A stretch of DNA of 64,000 nucleotides from Charina bottae (lineage: Eukaryota; Chordata; Lepidosauria; Squamata; Charinaidae), in assembly GCA_023362775.1 (NCBI GenBank), contig JALMGJ010000014.1, positions 2,688,001 through 2,752,000 on the forward strand. Direction: 5' to 3'. Numbering within the stretch: position 1 is the stretch's first letter; each line of letters starts with the position of its first letter. The translations under genes and the position numbers were made by a program. The notes under the pieces were generated by a model that did no database searches, was not told the DNA's origin, and saw only the letters and a program-made list of their open reading frames with translations. Shown piece after piece: positions 24,087 to 35,020 of the stretch.

Positions 24087-25835
24087 GTGGCATCCCAGCT
24101 TCTTGAGAGCATATCAAAGCTTTAGGCTGGGAGTGAGCCCAACGGCAGTGCTCTGTTACTTGTCTTATCTGAGAGTGTCTCTAACATTCTTACTTCTCCA
24201 AGCGCTAGGTGAAAGCCCTTCCAGCTAAACTGCGAAAATGCTTCCTCAGAATATTGCTTCTATGGAATTTGAGGTATGGGATGTGAAAAATCAAAACATT
24301 ACTTAAGGAAGGAGGCCAGCAGACTCACAAATACATATTACACCAGGTGAAAAGTTTATACCACCTTATGGACATCTTCAAATTGATGAGAGAGTTACTT
24401 TCTTTTAGAATGTAAGGGAGAAAGGGAAAATTATCAGTTTTACTTTTGGTATCTCAGGATCTACATCAACCCATCTGGGCTGAGATATCAAACTCCTAGC
24501 TTTGCAGCAGGTGAGTAAGAAGAACAGGATCACAGAGAAAGAGGGAGAACAAATGTCTTTCATACAAGTTCATGAAAGGGAGGTCTAGTCAAAGAATTAC
24601 AAATAGGAAAAAACATCCAGCAAACTGAACTCAGAGATTTTGCAATGATCAGATTTTTAGTTTTTCCTTCTTCATTCTGTTGTAGAGCTTTTAAGAAAGC
24701 AAGCCAGTACAGGGTTAAACAGGGGAGAGGGAGAGGGATTTTGTCTTCTCCCACCAGAAGAGAGTGATAGAATACTGAGTTTCTGAAAGTCAAGTGTTAG
24801 CACTATTTTTTTAAAAAGACCCAATCCCTTTTAGGAACAATAATGAAACTGCCCTAAAAAAAACTGTATAATGACATCACACCTAGAGAATATCTTGTAT
24901 CTCCGAGTTCACTGTTACAAAATGGTTTTGAGTGAAGACCATAAGGAATCTACCTCCATGGCATTATGGAACGTTAAATGAGGATAATTTGTCAGTAATC
25001 AGGAAATCCTTGGCTGATGTGGGTTTTCATACTTGACTTCTATTTTCTAAATGGCAATTCTATGCAAGTTCTTACTGTTAAAAAAATTATAGAGGAAAAA
25101 AAATCAAGCAGGTGATGATGAACAATTTGAAATCAAAGATTATCCTCTCCGTGATTGTTGGAGGGTTTTTTTTTAATGTGTTAAATAAAATATGTCCTTC
25201 CATGATAGAGCTTTCCCCTATATATCCCTGATATTCAGAGGAACAGGAGTCTGAATTCACAAGGTCTTCAGTTGCCTATAGCTAGAGTAATTTATGGCAT
25301 TCTAGCCATTGACATTCCAGTAGTTTGTCTGCCACCCAATTAAGCTAACATGATATTGTCATTGGTCCCAATCTTAACTCCATCCAGGTTAACTCATTGA
25401 TTTCAAGACACTGAAATGAATCTAGCTCTGTGTTAAACTGTGACCCCTGATTGTGCTACAACTTTGCTTGTGTACATTATTAATGATTTTCCCTTAGAAG
25501 TGAGGAAGAAAAGAATCAACTACGTTCTCCTGAATCGTTTATGTATTTACTTCAATAGGTATTATCAATTTTCAACTCTAGAAATAGGATCACAAGAATT
25601 ATAGCAAATGCTGAAATAATTTCTGCTGGCATGTAAATGTGAAATACAGAAAATTGTAGCCTTCTGTTCTTACATTTTAATAAGGGAAACTTCAAACCCT
25701 TGACACTGGTGAGTACTGTGGGAATGAATAGCGAGAAGCTTTTGGGAAGAGAATAGAGACAAGTTTTTTATGACTGTACTACAGTATACAGAGGGGGAAA
25801 TCCTTTTTAACCCTAGAGTGTAGGTAGCAAAATCA

Positions 25836-25908
25836 TAATAAACTGCCCAGAGTTCTGCCATGGTAGAGATGGGCGGGGATAAATCCAAATAATAAATAAA
25901 ATAAATAA
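25836..25908 (+). mobile_element. L2-type 3' tail fragment
   Basis: 'aactgcccagagttctgcc' is followed by 'agagatgggcggggataaat' and an (AAAT)n tail, the same terminus as the other L2 copies in the window. Confidence 0.75.
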
Positions 25909-25984
25909 TGAAAATAAGAAATATTGGTTAGTTTAATAACTGGAAACACTGGATTTTTGTTATTCTGATTGGAATAATTATGAA

Positions 25985-26100
25985 TTCTTCATTACATTTA
26001 TATCCTACCTTTCATCTAAGGAGCTCAAAACAATTAACTACTATTCTTCTTTCCTCCATTTATGTCATCATAATAATTCCACTAAAGTAGTTCAGACAGA
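25985..26100 (-). repeat. Degraded SINE-like repeat
   Basis: 'tttatatcctacctttcat' and 'aaggagctcaaaacaatta' resemble a diverged copy of the 3' half of the tRNA-derived SINE at 53340-53600 and the fragment at 61795-61935. The similarity was judged by eye. Confidence 0.4.
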
Positions 26101-26149
26101 GAAAGGATACTGGTGAGCAACACAGCCAAGTGGTGTTTTGACCCTAGTA

Positions 26150-26480
26150 GTAAAGGTAAAGGTTTTCCCTTGCACAGTCGTGTCCGACTCTAGGGGGCGG
26201 CGCTCATCTCTGTTTCTTAGCCGAAGAGCCAGCACTGTCCGAAGACGCTTCCGCGGTCATGTGGCCGGCATGACACGTGCGGAACGCTGTTACCATCCCA
26301 CCGAAGTGGTACCTATTTATCTACTTGCATTTGCATGCTTTCGAATTGCTAGGTTGGCAAGAGCTGGGGCTAGTGCGGGAGCTCACTCCATCACGCGGCG
26401 CTCGGGTCTCGAACCTCCGAACTTGTGACCTTCTGATCAACAAGCCTGGCGTCTTAACCACTGAGCCACCACGCCCCCTC
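26150..26480 (-). mobile_element. Sauria-type SINE, full length, with a 12-bp target duplication
   Basis: On the minus strand it begins GGGGCGTGGTGGCTCAGTGG, a tRNA-like A box, followed by GGTTCGAGACC, a B box. The body comes next, and the 3' end contains AGAGTCGGACACGACTG, shared with BovB, ending in CTTTACC repeats. Identical flanks TTGACCCTAGTA at 26138-26149 and 26481-26492 fix both ends. It would be transcribed by RNA polymerase III and moved in trans by BovB (family knowledge). Confidence 0.93.
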
Positions 26481-26654
26481 TTGACCCTAGTACTAGTCCA
26501 ATAATTGCCATTTTAGTATTATTTTACTAAGCTTGCTATATAGCTATGTTAGAAACATTTGCTATAGTACATGGTTGGTGCAAATATGGATAGAATCTTA
26601 AATCATTTTTTCTAGAATATGAGGTGAGCTAACATTTTTTCTGAATACGTAAGA

Positions 26655-26765
26655 AAAGCACTGTTGGATTAGACCCGGTATCTACCTCATCCAGTGTCCT
26701 GCTTTGCATAATTCCTAACAAGTAGCTCTGAGAAGCCCATACACAGAAAAATGAAAGTAAGAGTC
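26655..26765 (+). repeat. Dispersed repeat fragment ('ctgttggattagacc' family)
   Basis: It resembles 51770-51920: both carry 'gttggat(c/t)agacc', a 'tccag' block and similar trailing sequence. It is probably an old reptile SINE. The family is not assigned. Confidence 0.45.
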
Positions 26766-27609
26766 TTCTATCATTGCTGTTCCCCATGCAAATTTGGTTG
26801 GTTGTTCTAGTCCCGGGCTGGGTAACATGCAGCCCTGAAGATGCTGTTGGACTACAGCTTCCATTACTTATTACTGTTCACGCTGGTTAGAGCTGTTTAA
26901 ACTCATTTCTCTGTGTTTATGGCAATTGTCAATGCTTGATCATATCTTACAAATCAACTCACATTAGACTTCCTGGGCAGGCAATGAAAGCACACAACAT
27001 GGATATTTGGTTAACAAGGAAGAGAGGAATGACATATGGACACTAACCCAAAATTCTCTCTCAGAAGTTTGTCAAGTACCAGCAACACTCACTGTTCAGT
27101 TCTACAAACAATGACTGCTGTCATATCCACTTTCCTGACAGGCCAACATGCTTGCACAGGCAGAAGAGAATAGTCATCAAACAAGCATGGGCCTTTTAAC
27201 GTTTATTTACAGATTTCCCAAAGGGAGGAAAAAGAATCTTATGAATAATTGAATCTGAGTTTCCTTTTAAAGAGATGAACAAAGTGAAAGACACTGTGTT
27301 TTTTTCAAGCTCCAAAGCACTTGCACATTCTGAGAATGATTATATATGTGGCCACACTGGGACATGCCTGTTTAAATTGCATCACTGACACTGAATTTTG
27401 CATATTCTGTTTTTTTCTAAACACAGTAACTTGACTACTGTAGTGCCAGCACATAGATTTTATTGGCAATTTAGCTGTGACTCTCCTTCATCTTTCATTC
27501 CCATTTGATGCGCTTTAGTCTAAAAATGTAGCCATCCCATCTTGCAAGGAAGTGTGGGTAGAACTGAGATAATAAGCACTAATCCTGTCATTATCTAAAT
27601 GTATATTTA

Positions 27610-27796
27610 AGCATGCAAATGCAAGTAGATAAATAGGTACCACTTCGGTGGGATGGTAACAGCGTCATGCCGGCCACATCACCGCGGAAGCGTCTTCGGA
27701 CAGCACTGGCTCTTCGGCTAAGAAACGGAGATGAGCACCAGCCCCTAGAGTAGGACATGACTGTGCAGGGGAAAACCTTTACCTTTTACCTTTTTT
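27610..27796 (+). mobile_element. Sauria-type SINE, 5'-truncated
   Basis: It is the 3' half of the same SINE in plus orientation ('gcatgcaaatgcaagtagat', 'ggaagcgtcttcggacagc', 'gacatgactgtgcagggg', then CTTTTACC repeats). Matching TATATTTA lies at 27602-27609 and 27797-27804. The tRNA-like head with its promoter is missing, so the copy cannot be expressed from its own promoter. Confidence 0.88.
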
Positions 27797-28381
27797 TATA
27801 TTTAGGCCAGGTACGCGCTATTATTCCTGTAACACAAGCAGGTTTGAGGATAAGCTATCAGTGGACTTGGGTTTATGAATGTGCAGATATAAATGCAGCC
27901 TCTACATTTTATTTAGATATTTATCTTTGTAAATTTGTAAAGCCTTCCAACTCCATAATGATTCTAAATATGCATCACCGCAGCACTTACAGAAGTGAGT
28001 CAGGCTGCCCTTTCTCTCTCCCCTGCCCCCCCCCCCCAGTTCAGTTAGAAAATATTGACATCTTTCTTGTCTTAATCTTTCAGCAGCAATCTGATGCACA
28101 AGCACACATAGATACATCCCAAACAGACCCATTTCCTCCAAACCTTTCTGAGCCAGGAAACAATTAACTTACTAAGCTTCCCTTGATCAGACAGTTGTTA
28201 AAGACACAGGAGCAGAGCTAGGAAACAGCTGGCAACAGTCTGCCTATGTAAATTAACCCTAAATATATTTACATTTCTAATTAATTTTCTCAAAGGAGGC
28301 ACTGCTAATAATAATTGCTGTATAACAGTATAAACAATACACAAAGGTGATCCAAACTGTTTACAATTTAGACCTATGTTT

Positions 28382-29830
28382 GTGGAGTCCTTGGTGCTCT
28401 CTGAGCCTTGTTGTTTTCTTGCAGACGTTTCATTGCCAAGCTAGGCAACATCTTCAATGCGAAAAGGGAGTGGAACTCCCTCAGTTGATTGACTGAGTTA
28501 ATAGTTCCTTGATTAGGGTCTATTGTGTTGTTTGATTGCTCCTCTGCTGCTAATCTTGCTGTTAATCTTTGCATATCTTGTTGTTGATTGCTGGCCAAGA
28601 GATGTTCTGGTCTTTTGGCTTTTCTATTGTCTCTTATGAATGGTATGTAAATGTTGTTTACCTCTATGTGTCTGTTGATGGCTGCTTTGTCTGAGTGCCA
28701 AGCTTCCAGGAATTCTCTAGCATTTTTGGATTTGGCTTGGTTTAATATGCTCACAGTTTCCCAGTTGAAAGTATGGTCCATGTGTTGTGAGATTAAGGAG
28801 TTTTCATCATGTCTTCTGACTGCTAGTTGGTGTTCATGGATGCGTTCTGCTAGTCTTCTGCCAGTCTGTCCTACACAGTGGCTGTTACAGTCCTTACACT
28901 GTATGTTGTAGATAACTCCTGTTTTTTCTTCTTGGGCTACTGGGTCTTTTGGTTTACTTACGATGTTCTGAAGGGTTTTGGTTGGTTTGTGTGCTACAGT
29001 GATGCCGTGTGGTTGTAACAGTCTATTAGTAGTTTCTGAGATGTTTCTGATGTATGGCAGTGTAATCCTTTTCATAGCTTCTGTTGGTTTTGCTGTGTTG
29101 GGTTGAGTGGTCAGGCACTTTTTGATAAAGTTGCGTGGATATCCATTTTGCTGGAAGATGCTACTGTATATAAGTGGTCTGTTTCCTTTTTCTGGTGTTC
29201 TGGGTTGCTGCAGTGTGTTTGTGCTCGTCTGAATAGTGTTCTTATACAGCTCCTCTTGTGTGAGGTAGGGTTATTGCTTTGGTAGTGGAGCACTTGGTTA
29301 GTGTGGGTAGATTTCCGGTAGACTTGTGTTTCTAGAATGCCATCATTTCCTCTGCTGATGAGGATGTCCAAGAAGGGTAGTGTGTTGTTGTTTTCTTCTT
29401 CCCTTGTGAATTTTATTCCTTTGAAGATGTTGTTGATGGCTTCATGTTTTTCCTCCAGTTGATCCTTTTTTATTATGACGAAGGTGTCATCTACATACCG
29501 GATCCATACTTTGGGTTGTACTGTATGTGTGGGAGTGCTATCCTTTCTAGATGTTGCATTACTATCTCTGCTATGAGTCCTGAGAGTGGTGATCCCATAG
29601 GTGTTCCTTTGATTTGTTGGTATATTTGTCCATCAAACTGAGAGTAGGTGGTGAGGCAGAGGTTGATGAGGTCCATGATTCTGGTTATTTTGATCTTGGT
29701 GTATCTAGTTAGGTCAGGTTAGTTAGTTAGTTAGTTAGTTAGGTTAGGTTTAGTTACCTGAGGGGTAATCCTTATCCTCAAACAAGGGCTCCACAGTTCA
29801 ACCCTGAGCTACAAATATTCTCTTCAATTG
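28382..29830 (-). mobile_element. Penelope-like element with GIY-YIG endonuclease
   Basis: On the minus strand, fragments of reverse transcriptase (QIKGTPMGSPLSGLIAEI; 29491-29676) and connecting sequence (29111-29371) precede an open frame, 28374-29075. That frame carries GVIYNIQCKDCNSHCVGQTG, then RRLAERIHEHQLAVRRHDEN, the GIY-YIG-type nuclease of Penelope-like elements. N-terminal reverse-transcriptase blocks are missing. Flanks AGACCTATGTTT at 28370-28381 and 29831-29842 extend to 17 of 18 matches, which gives the insertion limits. Near its 5' end is a (GTTA)n run, 29712-29752. It is defective because of truncation and frame breaks. Confidence 0.9.
29705..29755. repeat. (TTAG)n / (TTAGG) simple repeat inside the Penelope-like insertion
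   Basis: Repeated GTTA units have a few GGTTA variants at each side. They lie inside the span bounded by the target duplication, so they belong to the insertion. Confidence 0.8.
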
Positions 29831-32821
29831 AGACCTATGTTTCTTAATCAGTCACTGAATTTCCTTTACACGTACACATTTTGCATCTAATGTTTTGCAT
29901 GTGTGTCTCATTTTTGTATCTGTGAATCATGAATCAGAGTTTTGAGTTTCTCCAAGTTTCCCACTTCTGAGAAATTAGTGGACCAATTAATAAAATATCT
30001 TCTAGCTGAGGGCAACTTCTTCGGTGCCACAAGACAGGCAGGACACAGAGAGCTGTTTTATTCTGCCACTGGGCACTCTTAGCCCAAGGTAAAAGCAGTT
30101 TTTCAGTGGCCTTTTTTCCCACTCACATGTAAATGAAGTTCAGGCTTTTGTTAATTTTCCCAGTCTATTGATAAAATGTGGTAATTCTAGAAAGATATCT
30201 CTCTAGATCCCAGTGGGAAGAGAAGATTAGATCGATTCAAATATAATGGCTTTATCCTTTTTTAATTGTTTTACCCTATGCCTTCAGCTTCATAGCCCCA
30301 AGAGGCGCATAAGTGAGGATTGTGAATTCCTCTTAGGCTAAGTCTTCCTCTGTTCCATGTTAAAATGGCCACTTTGGGCTTTTGCCAAGTCTGGCTCTTA
30401 CACAGGTTAAATGAGACTCCCCTATGATAAGTAAAATACTAGGAGTCCTTTCTGTAATGAATGTTGGATGAGTTTTGATTTCCAGACTAGTTAATTTACA
30501 CTCAACGTTAAAGAGATTTATTTATTTTTCCCTTAGAGTCCAGTTTGGGATTTGACTTCTGGATGCATTAATATATTGATGAGAATGATGGGTTGTCTCT
30601 GATCTCTGTGGATGCAATTACTGAGATTTCAAGTTCAGTTAAATCAGAACAGAATGGTTTTGCAGTTTCACAGCCCATGTGAAGAGATAAAGTTTGCACT
30701 GATAACAAGGGAGGTGGGACCAATCTTTCTATTTAGGTCACCATGTCTACTAGGAATGACAACATTATCTTCACTGGTTTCTTAGAAAGAGTAACACAAT
30801 GGCCTTTTCACACTGAAAGAACAGACAGGTCCTTTTCATTTTTCTACTCTACCTGGTTATCTTTGAGAACATTTGTTTGCTTTTTATACCAATTTTTTTC
30901 TAGAGTATTGAGAGCAAACATTTTGATGCAGATAAATAGCTGTTTTATTGAATTGAAAAGATCTTTAATGTTTGATCCAATTAAGGTTCTTATTCTTATT
31001 CTTGTGCTCTGTTTGCCTCTAAATCTTAAACGGCTAGCAAAATGTAGGCTTCAGGTTCAAATTTTATCACTTTGGAGGAATCTTTCTTCAATTCAGATAT
31101 CTCTCATATCTTTCACATCAGCCTCCTTTGCTTCTAGACTTGACTCAAAAACATGCACATCCTGTTTTCCACTCTCTGCATAAGAAGCAATTGTAGTTTT
31201 AGAACTAGCTTTGTAAGATCCTAGCCAGTCTCAGTCTGCAATGGAATACTGGATCCTAGTCCTTGCAAGAGGAATGATAATGACTACAAAGAGGATTTAT
31301 TTTTAAGTACATTAATCTGTAAGCCCATTTTCATTCCTTGGTAAAATGACAATAGTGAGTTTCATAAAACTATTAAGATGACAAATCAAGATTAGGAAGC
31401 ACTCTGCATATAAAACAGCTCATATTTACAATATACACTCATGAGCCTTGGAAAATAATATATTTTTAAAAATGGAAGAAAAAGTCATATTTCCTATTAG
31501 AATATGACAAATATAAGTAAATAGCAGAATTTAATTTATTTTGATACATGAACTCAGTGATAAAGAGAACCAGATTTCAGATACAAATGCATTCCCCTCA
31601 GTCATTGACCATAGTAATGGACCAAAATATTTGTGTACAGGATAACCATAAATGGTCTGAATATTGGAGAAGACAGGAGTGAGCAGTACTGGGATAGGTA
31701 TCATTAGCATTAGCTTCACTCAGTATCAGGCATTGGATAATCTCTAGCTATAATGCAGAAGAGAGAAATGTGGTAGGTGCAGATTTCTCACCATTGCATA
31801 GGAAAAACTGATGTGGCATCTCATTTCCAGTACAGGGATAATAATAACCCATATTTCAGGATTGTTTTAAGTAATACCAGCTAATGTATATGATGCACTT
31901 TTGAACACTAAATATAACCAAAGTATTAGGAATTATTAAAATATGCTTAATTTATTGTTAACAATCCACTAATCTTTCTGGTAGCTGCCAGTTCTCCAGA
32001 ATGGTTATAATTCCCTCTTTTTATATTAGAAAATATAACCCGATATTCAAAGTACCATGATCCATGACAGTAAATCAAGCTGATCTAAGTACTGTATTAA
32101 TATTAGTATTAAGTATTTTTAAAAAAACCATTTTAATTTTTAAAAATTAACCGAGGAACATTATTTTTCTAATATTTATTTAGTTTCTTCAAACTTGAGG
32201 TTGCTTTACTTGTGAAAGGGAAAACGTCTTGTCAGAATTTGTCTGTAATCTCAGGTAACATTGATGAGTTTTGCACTTCAACTTTTCCAGGCTTAGTTCT
32301 AAATGAACCAAGGTTGAATGTAATTTATTCCAAAGCCAAATGGGAATGCAAATGAATGTAGAAAGACCTCTCTGATTTCCCGTTGAAAGCTACAATGACT
32401 GATTTGTCTGATCAAAAAACACAGTTGTTCCAGATTCTATACCCATATTGCATTTATGAGAGATCTTAAAAAGAAAATTCCTGCTCTCATTTGCAGGACT
32501 AAACTGGGATACTTACACTTATACAAAGGCTTCAACTTGATACCTTGCCTGTTTATTTGCTCTGACAGGTTTAATTTTTAAGCTGTCTGAACCAGTAAGG
32601 CTTTGTAATGCAAGCTGTAGCATTTGAAACTGATGGTTTTTTTAGTAAAAAAAAAACCATTAAAGCAACACTGACTAAATATCGGTCCCATCATGAATCT
32701 CATACAAGTGGCATCCAGAAATATTGGTAAAAGTGTTTGCTCACCAAGTACTGTCCTCTCATATACTTATGTAACATTTCATTTTTATTTTTTCCTATAT
32801 TTTATTCTCTGCTCCCAATAG

Positions 32822-33010
32822 ATAATTTGGCTTAGCAGTCAAAAATCAAAACCATCCAGCGCCCATTATGAATGTGGTCGATGCACACTGGGTTGCAGGA
32901 AAAGGCCACAGGGACCCAAGCCTTTCCTGGGCTGCTTAGGCAACATTTTCTCTTTTCGGACAAAGAAAAGTTGGAAGCGGGTCTCTACTCCTATACCTTT
33001 TAGAAACTGA
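32822..33010 (+). CDS. Candidate unannotated terminal exon, 62 residues
   Basis: A long pyrimidine-rich tract (32780-32818) ends in CAATAG, an excellent acceptor. From 32822 one phase stays open for 62 codons to a TGA at 33008, and AATAAA follows at 33228-33233, as in a 3' terminal exon. The peptide is rich in Lys and Cys, with CGRCTLGCRKRPQGPKP followed by FLGCLGNIFSFRTKKSWKR. I do not recognise it. Phase 0 is compatible with splicing from the GRIK4 M4 exon (17526-17644), so it could be an alternative GluK4 tail. It could also be the last exon of an unknown transcript, or chance. There is no ATG in frame. Confidence 0.35.
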   Translation: MIWLSSQKSKPSSAHYECGRCTLGCRKRPQGPKPFLGCLGNIFSFRTKKSWKRVSTPIPFRN

Positions 33011-33457
33011 AAAGCCAGGAAGGAATTTGGCTTCTTCTCCTTTTGATCCCAAATTTATGTGGCTGGGCCAGTTATTTGAAGAAAGGTGGAGAAAGCCCAA
33101 GACCGGTTGTAAGATCTATATGTGCTGTATTTACATCTTATAATTTGAAGACCTTTGTGAGTTTGAATACTGAATATACTGAGTAGCTGGCCTATTCTTG
33201 CTTTGAAATTAGCAGAGCTTCATTCCAAATAAAATGCTTAGCAGTGGGAGTGGGAAGCAGGTAATGAGCATGGTTTGTAAAATGCAATATGAAGAGCCCC
33301 ATAATTGTAAACAGTTCCCTTAAACAGTGGTATAACCGAACAGCACCAGAACTGCTAAGCAAAGTTCCAGATGAGGCTGGATTTTAAAGCCATCATAGGT
33401 GTTGCTACATGTTTTAATAGCCTACTATTACATTACCCTGAGCTAGGGTTACCAATA

Positions 33458-34218
33458 CAGGTAGTCCTCATTTAACGACCACAATTGGGCCTGGCAACTC
33501 GGTCGTTAAACAAAGCATCACTAAGTGAAACCGCGACTGTGCTTACAATCTGACTTCAGCTTTCCTTTGCTTTACAGACCTGCAAAGGTCATAAATGTGT
33601 GCATTGGTCGCAAAGTTACTTTTTCATTACTGTCATAACTGCGAACAGTCGCTAAAGGACTTGTTGTTGTTGTTGTTCTGTCGTTTAGTCGTGTCCGACT
33701 CTTCGTGACCTCATGGACCATAGCACGCCAGGCCTTCCTGTCCTCCACTGTCACCCGGAGTTTACTCAAATTCATGTTCATTACATCGGTGATGCTATCT
33801 AACCATCTCATCCTCTGCCGTCCCCTTCTCCTTTTGCCTTCAGTCTTTCCCAGCATCAGGGTCTTTTCCAGTGAGTCCTCTCTTCGCATTAGGTGGCCAA
33901 AGTATTTGAGCTTCAGCTTCAGTATCTGTCCTTCCAATGAGCAGTCAGGGTTGATTTCCTTTAGGATTGACTGATTTGACCTCCTTGCAGTCCAAGGGAC
34001 TCTCAAGAGTCTTCTCCAGCACCACAGTTTGAAAGCATCAATTCTTCGGCGCTCAGCCTTCCTTATGGTCCAACTCTCACAGCCATATATTACTACTGGG
34101 AAAACCATAGCTTTAACTATACGGACCTTTGTCGGCAAGGTGATGTCTCTGCTTTTTAATATGCTGTCTAGGTTTGCCATAGCTTTCCTCCCAAGGTAAA
34201 GGACTAAAGGACTACCTG
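33458..34218. mobile_element. Tigger/pogo-like DNA transposon remnant interrupted by BovB
   Basis: The left end is CAGGTAGTCCTCATTTAACG and the right end reads inward as CAGGTAGTCCTTTAGCGAC. Both ends are flanked by TA (33456-33457 and 34219-34220), the mariner-superfamily target duplication. Without the BovB insertion and its duplicated target, the element is about 209 bp, so it is a non-autonomous miniature form. No transposase is present. Confidence 0.85.
33662..34203 (-). mobile_element. BovB 3' fragment, 542 bp, inside the Tigger-like element
   Basis: The minus-strand open frame gives the C-terminal BovB sequence ([74 protein letters not shown]). It is flanked by identical CTAAAGGACT at 33652-33661 and 34204-34213. 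It is the longest of the three truncated copies and is open throughout. Confidence 0.95.
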
Positions 34219-34700
34219 TATTTCAAATACTGCTTTCTGTTGTTATTATGGAATACACTGTGCAAAATGTATTTATTTTTCTGCCTCTACCTGCAAATGG
34301 CTCTTTATATCAGGTATGGTTCCTTTGGTCACTTGCCCCAGAGCTAAGCAGACTGGAAGCGTCTAAATGCAACTAAGCCATTATTTACTATACAGAATGA
34401 GAAGTCTCTACAACTTGAGTGATCATGATATGAAACTACAAGTTTCTGACTGCTGAATCTGTCTCACCTAGCAAAACTCAGAAGAACTAACACCACCTTA
34501 TACCTGGATCTTGCTGTCTGGCACCTCACAGCCAGCAGCACCTTTATACATTTGCTTATAGGCTATGCCCCCCCCAGCCCCCAGCCCCAACCAGGACAGC
34601 AGCTGTGCTGTTGACATTCACAAGGCTGGTATATCAGGACACCTTGGTTAATGGAGAATTTGCATTCCTTTAACTCCATTTCTTCATTCTCAGATTAAAT

Positions 34701-35020
34701 CGGGGTTTCTCAACCAGGGTTCCATGGAACCCTAGGGTTCCGTGAGAGATCACTAGGGGTTCCCTGGGAGATCACGATTTATATAAAAAAATTATCTATT
34801 TATTTAAAAAACTCAGGCAACTTCACATTAAAGAGGTATGTTTCATTCTTTATTTTTAGTTTAAGAACACTGTTAATGCATATATACAGGCCTACTCATG
34901 AAACAAATATAATCATTTTGTAACTTCTGGCCTATATTTGAACCTGAATGTGCGGGGGTTCCCCGAGGGCTGAAAAATATTTCAAGGGTTCCTCCAGGGT
35001 CAGAAGGTTGAGAAAGGCTG
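34701..35020 (+). mobile_element. hAT-like miniature element, 320 bp
   Basis: The ends are CGGGGTTTCTCAACC and, reading inward from the right, CAGCCTTTCTCAACC. Identical 8-bp duplications GATTAAAT lie at 34693-34700 and 35021-35028. No coding capacity. A second copy in the opposite orientation is at 22645-22935. Confidence 0.9.

Larger units (their letters stand above)
24100..32821. other. Intergenic DNA, GRIK4 3' flank
   Basis: No gene is recognised. It holds an L2 tail, SINEs, a hAT-like fragment near 26812-26890 ('ggctgggtaacatgcagccc', then 'gttggactacagcttccat') and the Penelope-like element, each listed or noted. Part could be long GRIK4 3' UTR. The stretches 24100-25800 and 30000-32800 show nothing I can name. 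Confidence 0.6.

Noticed and set aside
29705..29755. Interstitial telomere
   Set aside because: The units are mostly GTTA, not TTAGGG, the tract is about 50 bp, and it lies within the Penelope-like insertion.
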